A DNA stretch of 64,000 nucleotides from Temnopleurus reevesii (taxonomy: Eukaryota; Echinodermata; Echinoidea; Temnopleuroida; Temnopleuridae): contig BQKZ01000115.1 in the NCBI GenBank assembly GCA_036244855.1, forward strand, positions 115,203 through 179,202, written 5' to 3'. The notes beneath the pieces are model-generated. The model saw only the letters and a program-made list of their open reading frames with translations, searched no databases and was not told the DNA's origin. Of this stretch, positions 1 through 11,800 are shown piece after piece. The position numbers were made by a program, and so were the translations under genes. Position 1 is the first letter of the stretch, and every line of letters starts with the position of its first letter.

Positions 1-486
1 CTAGAAATGTCTGAAGATTGAAAAATCCGCAACGCCATGCTCTGGTTCTTGCTCTCAAATGGTCGAGTGTTTATTTGCCAGTGCAATATGTCACCGAGAG
101 GGATATCACCAGCAATCCCTTAGGCTCAACTAAAATGGCATTCAGTAAAGAGTGATTTTGTACTAAATATTGAGATGGTTCATACAGAAAAAAGACACAC
201 ATCGATTGGCAGACTTGTATTCGTAGTATATGCTCAGATCCAATAAAATAGACCAATCATCAAATAGGTTTAGCATGGAAAAACTTGAGAAAAAAAATCT
301 GCTTCTTATTTTGCTTTCACCTTTCGTCATGTTTCACTCAGCTCATATTGAATATCCTGAAATGATTCTTTCACAAGAAAGGATTTTTCCTATACAATCA
401 TTGTCAATAGAATGTACAATCATCCATACAATCTTTATACCCGGAATCCGGAAGGATTAGAAAGCTATTTAAAGAGGATTTATTTG

Positions 487-1285
487 ATAATAATGATAAT
501 AATAATAATATTGGCATTTATATAGCGCTCTTACAGAACAATGTATCACAGCGCTTTACAGTGTCAAAGAAAATTGATTACCTACACAAAATACATAACA
601 ACAAATTATTTAACTATTAAAGAGAAGGGTTTTTAGGGAACGTTGAAAGATAGCAAGAGAAGAAGAGGATCGAACAGCCTGAGGGAGATTATTCCAGAGA
701 TGTGGTGCAGAAATTGAAAAGGATCGATCCCCGAAGCGTGTGCGACTTCTTGGAACCGAGAGCAAAGTTGGGTCGTTGCTAGATCTAAGACCATGTCTTC
801 CTGGTTGATGCATTGATATAAGGTTTTGGAGGTAGGAGGGAGCCATCTCATGAATGCACTTGTAGGTCATCGTGAGGATTTTGTAAGTGATTCTTTTTTC
901 TATTGGAAGCCAGTGCAGTTGACGAAGGAGGGGAGAGGCATGGTCGTATTTCTTTGCGCGGAACACCAACTTTGCTTCTCGGTTCTGAGCTCGTTGCAAG
1001 CGATGGATATTAGACACAGAAATATTACACAGAAGAGAATTTGAATAATCAGTCCTAGATGTGACGAGAGCACGCACCGCATGCTCACACGCAGACTTGT
1101 CTAGGTAGGGTCTGATCTGGCCAATGTTAGATAGATGGACGTGGAGCGTACTAGAAAGCGATGACACATGGTGATTCATCCCCAGACTAGGATCTAATAC
1201 CACACCTAGGCTTCTCACAGATGTTGAAGGCTTGATGACCGCATCACCAATCGTAAGAGTGATATCGGAGACAAGATTACGGAAC
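487..1285 (-). mobile_element. LINE (L2/CR1-like) 3' fragment: C-terminal part of the ORF2 polyprotein plus 3' tail
   Basis: Reading on the minus strand, an open frame ends at 610 and can be followed upstream to about 1285, past its first internal Met at 1218. The protein shows features typical of the region just C-terminal to the reverse transcriptase palm in L2/CR1/Jockey-type LINEs: SLGVVLD, then a conserved LRQLHWLPI block, then LWNNLP near the C-terminus. The catalytic YADD part is absent, so this is a 5'-truncated copy, as is usual for target-primed insertions. Downstream of the stop the sequence runs through GCGCTATATAAATG into an ATT/ATC microsatellite (487-515 on the plus strand), the usual 3' tail of such elements. 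The same tail is found on the SINE at 29906-30200, which suggests that a related LINE moved that SINE. The family assignment comes from motif recognition and the exact clade is uncertain. Confidence 0.85.
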
Positions 1286-1299
1286 GATAAATGATAAAT

Positions 1300-3256
1300 G
1301 CTTTTATCAATTATTCAATTCCAACATTTTATTAAATCACAGCTGAAATTATCTTCTCCTGTTAGACAATTTGCCAAACAACCGCAGACTGGCGCCATTA
1401 TTTCGATATTGCTTTAGCCCTTTCTTGTTGAACACCAAATAGGGCAGCAGCACCTCCAAACTTTCAACGTCTTTGGGTATGTCGCGGTTGGGAATCGAGC
1501 CCAGGATCTGCAGGTAATTAGGCGAGTGCTGTTTTTATTGATTGTTATTTAAAAAAAAATCAAATAAAGCTGTCTGACCTGTGTATGAGTAATATTTTGA
1601 ATTGCAGCTCTTTTGGACCACAAAATGTCGATTCTAACCTAATGTGTTCACAGCTTAGCTTTTGTACACCATCAACCATTGATGTGGCATTTAGGATCTG
1701 GTAATTTAGAATTATGTAAAGAAAAGCAATGTGTACTTTTTGCCGATTAAACGCTTTTTTCACTCACTCAAAGGAAACTTATTCGAGTAAACATTCAATG
1801 ACAGAAAGAAGTACTCACAGTAAATTGTGTTAGAAAGTTCACATCAATGACGTCTTCTAAAGATCAGAAGGTTCCCCATATACTCCGAGGCCCCTTGTAT
1901 TAGCCTGATAACCCTGAGGCGGTAAAACATGGCGAGGGGTACAAGCCAAACAAGGGGAACAAGGGGAGGGGTTTTGCCGGAGTCAGAGTAATATTGGTTT
2001 TTGACGCCTTGATGGGAGAATGTTCAATGGATGCGTAACTCTTCATCACAAGACAAGCGAACTGCAAAAAGTAGCGGTGACAAATACTAGTTTGAAAGCA
2101 CATACCCTAGACTTTCGGTGTGTGCGTGCGCAGAGCATGATACAGGTTATACATTGTGTGACTATATCACACACATACAGCATTGCTCTATCCTCAGAAG
2201 CATGCAGACACATACCCTGTATCACTCTCTGTGTATGCGCACAACGAAACCCAAGGGTCTGTTCTGGCAGACTAGACAAAATACCGTAACACTTTTGCAC
2301 TTTCTCTCACTCTTATTGAAATGCCTTTTTGCGATATCAACAAAAATAAGTCGACGCTGAATTCAAACTTAAATTTGATATACACCACACTGATGTCAAT
2401 ATATATGGGGATAGCTAAGAGTAGAGTAGATGAAAGGGGGGCCAACCTCTGGAATTTTCACAGTTTGTTCATTCTTCTTTTTCAATGATGACATGATAAT
2501 TTAAGATGTGGGCTCCCATTCAAGAATCTACATAAGCGGAAATTAAACCTCCGCATATAGACCCATGGTTTCTATGCTTTTACGTTTCATTTGATTTTTA
2601 CTCAATTTTTGCACCCCTTTGTTTCGTTTTTTCCGTTTATATTTCAACCTATTTTCTAAAAGTGGAACTTACGTGCGTCATGGTCTACACCTGCGCCATA
2701 TGGTGTCAGCGTACCAACTGGCTTCAAAACAATGTATTTTGTTTATGTTTTAGTCAATTGATGGGAGCATTCCTCACGAAAAAATTACTTTAACGAGCCA
2801 TATTTGTGTAGCTTAATTGTCGATGTTCTTCAAATTTATAATACTGTTTGGCATATACGACAAAGGCAACAATAAAGTTGTTTTATTCTAATTATATGCT
2901 TACTCGAATCAAACCATTCAAATGTAATCCAACAAAAAGAAGGATTTAATGAACTCTTCATGAGCAAAGCTTTACTTGGTTAAAATTTCTTTCAGGACAA
3001 GTCTCTTTGTGCATTTTTATCAACATAAGATCCATTCTAACCACTTTATTTCAAACCGAAGTTTCATCAAGATTTGTCAATTAGTCAGCGCTGACAAACA
3101 CATACACACACACCCGGTCACATACAGTCCGAGCAAATATCCCGATTTAGCTAACATAATATTAACTCAAAAAGGCTAATTCCGAAGTCCCGCCGGCTCG
3201 AACTTCCTTCCAGATTACACGCAAGTCTATGGGGGATTGAAACAACTTTTTATAAG
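1300..3256. other. No gene recognised; one weak foldback
   Basis: AT-rich sequence with only short chance frames. The one structured stretch is about 2117-2252, where a GT/GC-rich arm around a GATACAGG motif is repeated in inverted orientation with many mismatches, so it looks like an old foldback element. Around 2451-2496 there is a likely remnant of the terminal repeat of family F12, and 3060-3105 resembles the end of family F4. Confidence 0.5.
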
Positions 3257-3261
3257 ATGAA

Positions 3262-3364
3262 CAGGTAGCACACGGTGGAACGATTTTCTGTTTGGCATAC
3301 GAAAATATGAATAATCTTTCCTCTCGGAGACCATTTTTGCAGATCGATCCACCGTGTGCTAATT
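3262..3364. repeat. Small inverted repeat (foldback)
   Basis: TAGCACACGGTGGA at about 3267 is matched by its reverse complement, TCCACCGTGTGCTA, ending near 3362, with about 70 bases of loop. The arms are short, near-perfect and unrelated to the numbered MITE families. It may be a solo small MITE. No target duplication could be read. Confidence 0.45.
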
Positions 3365-3703
3365 GCCATAAATCATCCCTGTTTGCAAGTGCCTTAACAA
3401 GATAGATTTTTTCAATGCGCTCTGAATTTTCAGGCTATTCTAACGCAATGCAACGCCGAACGCGCGCGCATACGTACGCGTATGTTCGTTTTTGTTTCTT
3501 CCCACTGCTCGTGACAAATCTTCGAGTGAATTTTGTTTCAAATAATATCCATCTTTAATTAACTTTTATGTTGAATAAATAAATCGAAGCGACTTGAACT
3601 TAGAATATATCCAACGACCGCAACGACGATTTACGTTTAGTGAAGCTCGAAAATATCCCGAAAGGGATAACTCAGAATTAGCCAAATAAAGATATTTGCT
3701 CGA

Positions 3704-3837
3704 ACTGACATAGGACCCCGGAAGCTACACGATTCAACACGACTCTTTGTTTGCAGGCAGTTAACTGTGAATTAACAAAGAGTCGTGTTGAGTCGTGTTG
3801 CTTCCGGGGTCCTATGTGACCAGGGTCTAACCTTTAA
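3704..3837. mobile_element. MITE family F1, copy a
   Basis: A near-perfect hairpin whose arms read CATAGGACCCCGGAAGC and its complement, with the F1 loop (GCAGTTAACTGTGAATTAAC). The left terminus is eroded: the usual GCCCCGGT start is missing, while the right end GTGACCAGGGTC is kept and followed by TAA. It is non-coding and must have been moved by a transposase supplied elsewhere. The loop is asymmetric, so it gives the copy an orientation. Confidence 0.8.
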
Positions 3838-4356
3838 CCTAGAAATAATATCTCTTTAACATTTCCCATATAATCCCATAAGCAACATTAAGATGAATTA
3901 TCAATCAATTAGTCTCTCGCATGGGCATCCCGGGCGCCCGATCATTCAAAAATTCTACTTAAATCCGTTGACCTTTAGCAGAGATTTCCCTTTGGATTCC
4001 ATCACTCTTTATGAACTTCATCCAACCGTTCATTTAGCATTCTTATGATTGATGTCATTCCCAAGAGGTGTTTGAAATGTGCTTTGGTTTTAGTAGTGAA
4101 CGTTAATGCAGTTTACATTGGCTTCGTGAGTCCTTTCCGTTTTGAGCAGACTGGCGTGATTTTCCCTACGTTTTTCTGGGTCTGATGATGAACTGCTTAT
4201 CCCTCAGTTTGCACACTTAGATCAATTTGAGGTTGATTAATTCATATGTGGAAATTGGATTATGGTGAAAAGCATAACTGAGATTCCAAATTTATATTTG
4301 TATATTAAAACTTGCACTGATGGGATATCGTGTTATTGAATAAAACAGAGGGTATA

Positions 4357-4472
4357 TGTGCCCCATCAATGCACCATGGTATTTTGTGACTAGTCTCGCA
4401 AACCTTTTAAGACCAAAATAACGATGAATTCCTTAAACCAAAAATGATTCAAACACGTGAATTCATGTATGA
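4357..4472 (+). repeat. Direct repeat, left copy, upstream of the assembly gap
   Basis: The stretch beginning GTGCCCCATCAATGCACC is repeated, with substitutions, just after the gap at 4989-5100 (TGCCCCATCAATGCATCC). The copies share the order of the TGGTATTTTGT, GTCTCGCAAA, AAGACCAAA and ATTCAAACA blocks. They are either tandem repeat units with missing bases between them or alternative haplotype ends placed one after the other. Confidence 0.75.
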
Positions 4473-4627
4473 TGGGGTCACATTAATTCATATCCTTTTT
4501 CTAGAGCATTTTTGGATCGTGGTACTTAGCACAATATATCTCCTAAAATACAAAATTATTTTTTTAAATCTTGGCACGAAATGAAACTAGATATTTCAGG
4601 CTTCAAATATTTCCAAAAATAAAATTA

Positions 4628-4988
4628 NNNNNNNNNNNNNNNNNNNNNNNNNNNNNNNNNNNNNNNNNNNNNNNNNNNNNNNNNNNNNNNNNNNNNNNNN
4701 NNNNNNNNNNNNNNNNNNNNNNNNNNNNNNNNNNNNNNNNNNNNNNNNNNNNNNNNNNNNNNNNNNNNNNNNNNNNNNNNNNNNNNNNNNNNNNNNNNNN
4801 NNNNNNNNNNNNNNNNNNNNNNNNNNNNNNNNNNNNNNNNNNNNNNNNNNNNNNNNNNNNNNNNNNNNNNNNNNNNNNNNNNNNNNNNNNNNNNNNNNNN
4901 NNNNNNNNNNNNNNNNNNNNNNNNNNNNNNNNNNNNNNNNNNNNNNNNNNNNNNNNNNNNNNNNNNNNNNNNNNNNNNNNNNNNNNNN
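4628..4988. other. Assembly gap (361 N)
   Basis: An unbroken run of N. Open frames that appear to cross it are artefacts. Because the same repeat lies on both sides, the real gap may hold further units or may be zero or negative in length. Confidence 1.
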
Positions 4989-5100
4989 TTATGCCCCATC
5001 AATGCATCCTGGTATTTTGTAACTGGTCTCGCAAAACTTTAAGACCAAATCTGCGACAAACTCCTCAGACCAGAAATAATTCAAACATGCGAGTTCGTTA
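4989..5100 (+). repeat. Direct repeat, right copy, downstream of the assembly gap
   Basis: Partner of the copy at 4357-4472, in the same orientation and about 632 bp downstream. Divergence between the copies is higher than expected from sequencing error. Confidence 0.75.
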
Positions 5101-6954
5101 TATAAACTTCAAATTCTGCATTCTGCAATCATAACTCATAAATCCTTGTCTATTTTTTTCCACTGGACGAAAAAATGCTTGTTATTACTCTAATATACAG
5201 TAGTCTCGCGCCAATTTTTAACCATAACAAAAAAGGTAGGAATAAAAATGTTAGAAAGAGAAAAGTAAAATTATACGTAGCAATCTAATGCTGGTACCAT
5301 TTTTGCTTGTTTATGATCACAATACCAGGAGCATTTTTACAATCAAATTTTGTTTTTGTAGATTATCAATGCTTTTTGTCGCAATGTCTGTTTGGAAATA
5401 TAAAAGCATTTTGCACAATAAAACATTAATCGACCCGATCGTATTCAATTATGGGCTTAATCGTCCAGACCATATGACCTGATGTTTATTTTGAATAATT
5501 ATTAGACGCTTCCTGAAATATGTGACATTCAGCTATATACTTAATGAAATAATTTCGCAGTTTGTACTATTTGATTTACTGTAATAAAAAAAGAAATCAG
5601 CGAATATTAGCCGCTTTTTTAGTTTCATGCACCATCACCTCATCATTACCGAAGCAAGTATTTACAGATTGTAGACCAATTTAGCTAGACACCTGTTTTG
5701 AAGAGACACAAGTGGATTAAAGCCCTTTTCAACGTAGCGTTTTTATTACAAACATGCGTTGAAATCCAATTCTAGAAATCAATCGCATTTCGATTTTCTG
5801 TCGCAACAGAGGAAGAGAATATAGAAATACCAAGTAACTAAACAGGTGACATTTCGGATTAAGGCACATTTCACTCGAGTACGTAAATATCCGCTCGTGG
5901 TAGATGGAGTTACGAGGAGAATTTCGCCGAAATATTGTTCAAAATATTGTTATAATATATCGGGCAAAAGGGTGCCGCCCTCGTAGTTAAAAGGAGAAAA
6001 TGTTTCGAATTCAATGCCTCGAGCAGTCTAGCAACAATACAACAGCTTAATCGATTGTGTCGTGAGGACTGCGTGAAAGATATGTCTTTACTGTTCTAGT
6101 TAGTAATGCTACCGCAGAAATCTCGTATTCGGCATACAAGAACAGTTTTAAGAACTTTAATAAAGAGCCTAATAATTTACTGCTCTTGGACAGTTTTTGT
6201 GAAAGTTTGGAGGATGTTTAAAACATAATTCCGGAACGTCTTGTCTAAAAGGAGGTATACTGGAACGTAACCGTACATCAACCATACTAAGACCACATTA
6301 GCAGTATACGTTGTCATCATACTTAATCTTCGTACGATCAACGATCTAATACGTCGTTGGTTGGCTACTATTGTGGCCCATGCATGATTACTATTTTGCG
6401 CGATACAAACATGGATTTATAACGTGAGATATATTGGATAGTCAAGTCGACTGCAGTCGTTATTTCGTTCGACACGGTCTGTGGCGGTATTGATACGGAA
6501 TATAACGGTCTGATACGGTCAGTATTCGATTCACTACGGTTTGCAACGATTTAGAAATATATTCACGCTGCGCTCAGACTTCATGAACGGGCAATTACGG
6601 CTCATGGCGGTAACGAAACTTTCGTGACCAGTATGTGTACTGCCATACTACTTAGAAAAGAACTGAAAAGGGAGTTTACGTCAGAAACTACAAACAGAAT
6701 TTTAATGAAAACTTCTTTGAGGTTTTTTTTTATTTTAAGTGAATTGCAGGATCAACACTGCTTACAAATACATTTCAACATCCCGTTTTCACCAAAGAAA
6801 ATGTTACAGTGCCCCCTCATTTCTTCTTGAATGAACATTGACGAATATATTCCCAATTCTGAATTCACAATGCACACGCCTCAAGTGCCATTTTACATAC
6901 GAGTGATGGATTCTGAATTGCTATCAGGTGATCCGATCTAGCACCTGAAACTAT

Positions 6955-7202
6955 AGGCCAACTCACACATTTGCGTTATAGTCTGCGCCGGCCTAGCGGG
7001 TTATTTTTATTAAAAAAAGGTTACTCAAGCGCACTGGATACGCTGGACAGATGGTAGACCGACGTTCGACTTGCGCTCAAGGAGCGTACGCCGAACGTCA
7101 GTCCACCTTATATGACCTGCGTCTTTGTGCGTCCAGGGAGCGTTTTAAATTGTTAAACGCTTGGTCGACGCGGAATAAAAACACAAAGGTGTGAGTCGGC
7201 CT
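6955..7202. mobile_element. MITE family F2, copy a
   Basis: A hairpin element of about 248 bp. The left arm carries ACTCACACATTTGCG and the right arm ends AAAGGTGTGAGTCGGCCT, which are the F2 termini. The internal arms read GCGCTCAAGGAGCGTACGCC and CGAACGTCAGTCCACC, as in other copies. The left arm is more mutated than the right. There is no coding capacity. Confidence 0.85.
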
Positions 7203-8023
7203 TAATACGAAGAGGTTCAATGTACATCTGTTTTTCATCTGAAGACACAAGCCACTGAATACTGATTCATCTGAGCTGCATTTATTTCACACATGATTGC
7301 ATGTTTCCTGGGCCGTGCGACTTAAAGGCAGTTAGAGAATGATTTTAATCACTTACGATGCAGGTTCTGATTTGTATCAATACTTCACAAGAGCGTTATA
7401 GGAATATTAATGAATGTTTCCAATCCTACCAATATTCATAACAGAATATTGTAAAATAGATATCGATTTCCTGAAGGAATTCTCATAACTGATGACGGAA
7501 CAAATATTGCATTGAATTAATGTTATTTGGGAATATCAGCTATACATTGTTCAACGATTTTAATTATGAATCTACAACAAAAGTGCATTAATTTTTGAAC
7601 GTCTTAAAGATAATAAATGGGCCCAAAAAGATGTATAATTGCGAATCTTTTTTTTTTTTTGTGAAAGTTATTATGATATCCAATTTTAAGCACATTGTCT
7701 ACCATTGTGATTATGCAATCTTAAAAATTCTCAAATAAAACTTTCTGTCCGATTACATTCAGATGGATGAAAACCAACAAATAATGCAAAAGTATGTGTG
7801 AGAATTAATTAATCAAGTGTATTGAAGACTCATAATTCCATTTCAACCTATGACATAGTTCACACTTTAGCTTTTCAGAAGCCCTACACGTTGATATTGA
7901 GGACTAACGTTTTTTATAGCCGAATCTACAGATGTATGTATACCATCAATGATTCCGATAACAGTTAACAAATTCTGACAGTCGACATCCTTCTTTAACA
8001 AAAGCAATGTTATGTGATGTTAT
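7203..8023. other. No gene recognised
   Basis: AT-rich sequence with homopolymer runs. Nothing structured beyond chance was seen on either strand. Confidence 0.5.
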
Positions 8024-8024
8024 T

Positions 8025-8518
8025 CCTTTAAAGGTATATATTGGTAATGGTCGTGATGCAGAAAGTGATGTGAAACGAGGTGATGTATTCACAAGTTGCT
8101 TAACATACATAAATATAACTGTATACGAAATAAGGAGAGAAAATTCGAAGTATACTGGAGTATTTTACGTCGAACACGCCAATCAGCCATTATTCCTACG
8201 GTGTACTAAGTGCTTTTGCACGGGGGAGTGTCGGCCTGAAATGGGCGGTGCGATCGGTGGTATTGTCTGCGGTGTGTGAGTTCGCATTCATTGTGTACGT
8301 GAAGCATGTTGTGTAAGAAAGAACGACCGCAGCATCAATTTTTATTTTGCGATAATTAAGCCATTTCTTGATAGATTTTAATCAAACAAACTATGAAGAA
8401 GCTCTAATTTGCTATTGATAAACTGATTTATGATAATACTTTTACTGCAGCTCACAAAGTACTGGTAGTTAAATATCTGAAATGCCATCCTCCCAAAACT
8501 GGTCGATCGGTTTAAGCT
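8025..8518 (+). mobile_element. Dispersed repeat F15, copy a (TTAA-flanked, about 490 bp)
   Basis: Closely matches 30581-31068 in the same orientation over nearly its whole length, including blocks reading TATTTTACGTCGAACACG, TTATTCCTACGGTGT and GGTGCGATCGGTGGT. Both copies start TTAA-AGG and end in a complementary ...TTTAA, so short terminal inverted repeats beside a TTAA target are likely, as in piggyBac- or Kolobok-type DNA transposons. A 90-codon frame (8007-8279) lies inside but is not kept in the other copy, so I treat it as non-coding. Confidence 0.75.
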
Positions 8519-8740
8519 CGATCGGATGAATCAATTCACAGCACTTTTCTGCACGCATAGTCTTCACGAGAAAACAAATCATTATTCGACAACAAGTGTT
8601 GTTCCTGAACGATGGTTGTGATCATGGCCTTCAACTCCTGATTACTCATTCACCTCCCCAATCAGAAATCAATCATAGAATACCTGGAAAGCAATCCTCT
8701 TCTGAAACTCGAAACCTCTTAGGGATCCTGCGGGCGGCCG

Positions 8741-9140
8741 CCAGAAGACATGGCTGAATTGAAATGAATCTACGAAAGATGACCTCAATCTAAAAGTGGG
8801 ATGAAATACCAACCTCTGGCCATGATATGGGGAGATTGATGTTGGGGATAAACATGCATAATTATGTCGCCATAGAATCCTGTGTCATTTTACCTGTAGA
8901 AAATCATGTAAAATCTATTGATTAGCCCAAGAGTAGATTAGGCCGACAAGCCAGAAGACATGGCTGAAATGAAATGAATCTGCGAAAGATGACCTCAATC
9001 CAAAAGTGGGATAAAATACCAGCCTCTGGCCATGATATGGGGATATGTGATGTTGGAGATAAACATGCATAATTAGACACCTGTGTGATTTACCTGTAGA
9101 AAATTATGTAAAATCTACCGATTAGACCAAGAATAGATTA
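8741..9140 (+). repeat. Two-unit tandem duplication (about 210 bp each)
   Basis: Unit 1 (about 8741-8949) and unit 2 (from 8951) both begin GCCAGAAGACATGGCTGAA and share the order CTCTGGCCATGATATGGGG, AAACATGCATAATTA and TACCTGTAGAAAAT. Unit 2 has small deletions. Unit 1 ends GTAGATTAGGCCGACAAG. In unit 2 this site is split by the F1 element at 9141-9269, so unit 1 is the empty site for that insertion. Confidence 0.9.
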
Positions 9141-9269
9141 AGCCCCGGACACATAGGACCCCGGAAGCAACACGATTCACCCCGACTCGTTGATCTGAGG
9201 CAGTTAACTGTGAATTTAAAGAGTCGGAGTGAGTCGTGTTGCTTCCGGGGGCCCTATGTGACCGGGGCA
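9141..9269. mobile_element. MITE family F1, copy b, with a TTA target duplication confirmed by an empty site
   Basis: The hairpin runs from AGCCCCGGACACATAGG to its complement ending CCGGGGCA. It is flanked by TTA at 9138-9140 and 9270-9272. The neighbouring tandem unit holds the uninterrupted target GATTAGGCCGACAAG, so the insertion duplicated exactly three bases. A TWA target is the rule for the PIF/Harbinger superfamily; that assignment is inference from target and size only, since no transposase is present. Confidence 0.95.
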
Positions 9270-9557
9270 TTAGGCCGACAAGGGCTAAGTAAAGGCACAA
9301 TGGAATTATCTCGAATGTATGAATCCAAATACATTTCTATAAAGTCTAAATTATTGGTATCTGGTATTTGGAAGAAATGAAGCCCCATTCAGCCCTATTG
9401 CATGACCAAGAACCCTTGGCTAGTACCCTACAACCTTTGGATTCCAGTCAGTTATGCATTAAGTGTGATATCTTGACTGAAATCCGCTGATGCAAAATGG
9501 AATATTGGAGTGATGACAAGACAACGCCTTAAGCAGTTTCCTTTCTGCTCGATGGGA

Positions 9558-9790
9558 AGGCCGAATCACACTTTCACGTTTTCAGCTTGCATCGGCCCAG
9601 CGTTTTTGACATTTAAAAACACTCCGGATGCACAAAGATGCAGGTCATACGGAAGACTGAGGCTCGGCGTACGCTCCGCGTCAGTCCACCTACTTATTAG
9701 CGTATACTGGGAATGTATACGAGGAATGCTTTTAATTTTCAAAAACGCTAGGCCGACGCAAGCTGAAAACGCAAAGGTGTGAGTTGGTCT
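9558..9790. mobile_element. MITE family F2, copy b
   Basis: Starts AGGCCGAATCACAC and ends GGTGTGAGTTGGTCT, followed by TTA. Inner arms read GCATCGGCCCAGCGTTTTT and AACGCTAGGCCGACGC. This copy has lost part of the left inner arm. The 90-codon open frame over it (9510-9782) is only the hairpin read through. Confidence 0.85.
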
Positions 9791-10437
9791 TTAAAGAAAC
9801 TAACCTACCTTGACAGCATATTTATTGCTTCATCAGACAAGGAACCAGGCAGAAAAGATCCTGAGGGCCTGTAATAAATGGGCAATTATTTAGGCTACCT
9901 GGCCATTACACTATGATCATGATGATAAACGTAAGATATTGGAATTTTTGGTTTGAGTGGATCATACGGCTTTAACGGCCCTTAAGAGGCCGTTTGCTAG
10001 GATTGTTTTTTTTAATAACATGGCATCCAATAATCTTTACGCTCGAATAGCACAAAACACTTCGAAGGCGTTCACTGTGCATAATGAAATTGGTTCGTTG
10101 CATAAAATGCCTTACATGCGACAAATATAGACCGATTTTTCCATTAAAGTAGAACTCCATGTATTCAAACTTGGCCAATATATGTTGTTGTTGGTTTTTA
10201 ATGCTACATTGAGCAATGCCATTTGGGATCACTGTACTGATGACGTCATAGAAGAATTATTGAGCATTCTTCAAGAGCGAGCCATATGGATTGATGTGTC
10301 AGAGATTATTTTCGATGTAAAAATAATCATGAAACCTTCACCCAAATGAGCATAATACGAAGCAAGCAAACTTAAGCTGAGCACTTTCAAAGTTAACAGT
10401 ATCGTGCAATTTATTTATTTTAGTGTATACAGTGACA
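9791..10437. other. No gene recognised
   Basis: AT-rich sequence. An 86-codon minus-strand frame (9972-10232) has no family resemblance. Confidence 0.5.
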
Positions 10438-10561
10438 TATTGCATAAAAAGTTGCGTTCAAACGCAACTCAGAAAATCCTCAATACGCGCTCCTGATTGG
10501 TTGAAAATGTAGTTGCGTTAGAATTTTGACTTCCGTGTAAACACAACCTTTTCTGCAATAG
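10438..10561. mobile_element. Small MITE F13 (about 124 bp)
   Basis: TATTGCATAAAAAGTTG at the left end is matched by CAACCTTTTCTGCAATA at the right end. Further in, arms with repeated GTTGCGTT/AACGCAAC words continue the hairpin. It is a single copy in this window, with no readable target duplication. Confidence 0.65.
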
Positions 10562-10659
10562 GGCCCTTGTACAGATACGACCTCTCTGCCTATCTATACT
10601 TAATATCCATAAGATTTGTGATTGCAGATATGCCAACCATTACAGAATATGCATGCTGT

Positions 10660-10830
10660 GTATTTGTATATGAAATTAAGGCTCTCATCTCAAGTGAATA
10701 TCTGAGAGCATGATAGTTGTTGACATTATTTCTCTCACTTTTGTTCAGCTCTTTCGTTCTTCACATTCTAATTTTGCCTCATTTATATTCCGAACCGGTT
10801 GGCATCTCTGCAATCGCCAGATACATAGAA
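10660..10830 (+). repeat. Dispersed repeat, copy a (partner at 22690-22860)
   Basis: Shares with 22690-22860 the ordered blocks CTGAGAGCATG, TTTCGTTCTTCACATTC and GGTTGGCATCTCTGC in the same orientation. Between blocks the copies differ by many substitutions, so this is an old repeat. No terminal repeats were found and its class is unknown. Confidence 0.7.
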
Positions 10831-11639
10831 AGTCATCCCCATTGTGCATAAACTAAAGAAAAACGATCTTCACCCCTTCCTCTGGCTTAGTGTCATCCGT
10901 TCCCTTCTCTTTCGACCAACTCCCGTAAGAGGAGAATCTGTGAAATTTTACCTCGTACAGACACTAGGGCGTTACAAGGATTTTCTGTAATACTACAGTA
11001 TAGTGCAGGGAACTCGCTGTATTAATGAACACTCCCTTTTTTCCTCCATAAAGCCAGGATGATTATGCTTTTCGTGCCTGGGAAAGCATATTTGGCCAGA
11101 CTTTAGGCGGTTAGATGTACTCTGTCAAAGAGCAAGACTGTCATAAAACACCACGTTAACCTATATTGAGTGGTGTGCTAGTATGACAATAAAAACTGCT
11201 AAGATTTTTGAAAATCACTATCGCTTTGGAGCATCATTAAGCGCTCAGCTTTTTTTTGACAAAAATCATAAGCAAAATATTTGAAAAAGGAAGTCAATTC
11301 GATATCCATACATGGTTCACCACAAAGTAATCATGTTACTTAATATAATAAGGATTTATTGTGTTAAATTCGGGGTTTTGCCGTCGCGTCGGTATGCTCA
11401 TATTTCAATGCGCTTCGTTGTCCCAATTTTTCATAGCTTTAGACAATAGAAAAAATCCGTACACATGCTAAAGGGGAAACACATTACATCTGAGAGCTGC
11501 GTAAACATGGTAAAGCAGTTAGTATGTGCTTGCTAAACTACGTTTTGCTTTGCTTTAATTCATAATTATTCATTTCATTTTGTTTGTAACATTATCATCA
11601 CCGATGCCACAAGACGTTTTAAATAAACATAGCACACTT

Positions 11640-11800
11640 TGGATATTTTTTAATCCTTATGTTTGTTATATGTACTTTTAATGTGTAATGTACACACGTT
11701 TGAATAAGTTTTGTTGCACGGACCTATTGAAAAACAATGTGCTGAACTGGGTTTCTAACCGTGTTTAAATAAATTAATCAAATCAAATCAAATCAAATCA
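11640..11800 (+). mobile_element. Probable LINE-like 3' end with AATCA tail
   Basis: The segment ends in five repeats of AATCA (about 11776-11800), the arrangement seen at the 3' end of non-LTR retroelements. The sequence just before it (CTATTGAAAAACAATGTGCT) looks like a retroelement 3' UTR, but no protein part is present. This is recognition by tail structure only. Confidence 0.4.

Larger units (their letters stand above)
3838..6954. other. No gene recognised; contains an assembly gap and a repeat shared by its two sides
   Basis: Apart from the gap and the repeat pair listed separately, this is AT-rich sequence with no ORF resembling a protein family and no clear splice-bounded open frame. 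Around 6430-6620 the base composition is less AT-rich and ACGGT-like words recur, but no periodic unit could be defined. Confidence 0.5.

Noticed and set aside
4571..5134. Long open frames across the gap on both strands
   Set aside because: They consist mostly of N translated as unknown residues.
8007..8279. 90-codon frame with a cysteine-rich end (CTKCFCTGEC)
   Set aside because: It lies in repeat F15, and the other copy at 30583-31068 has indels that break the frame.
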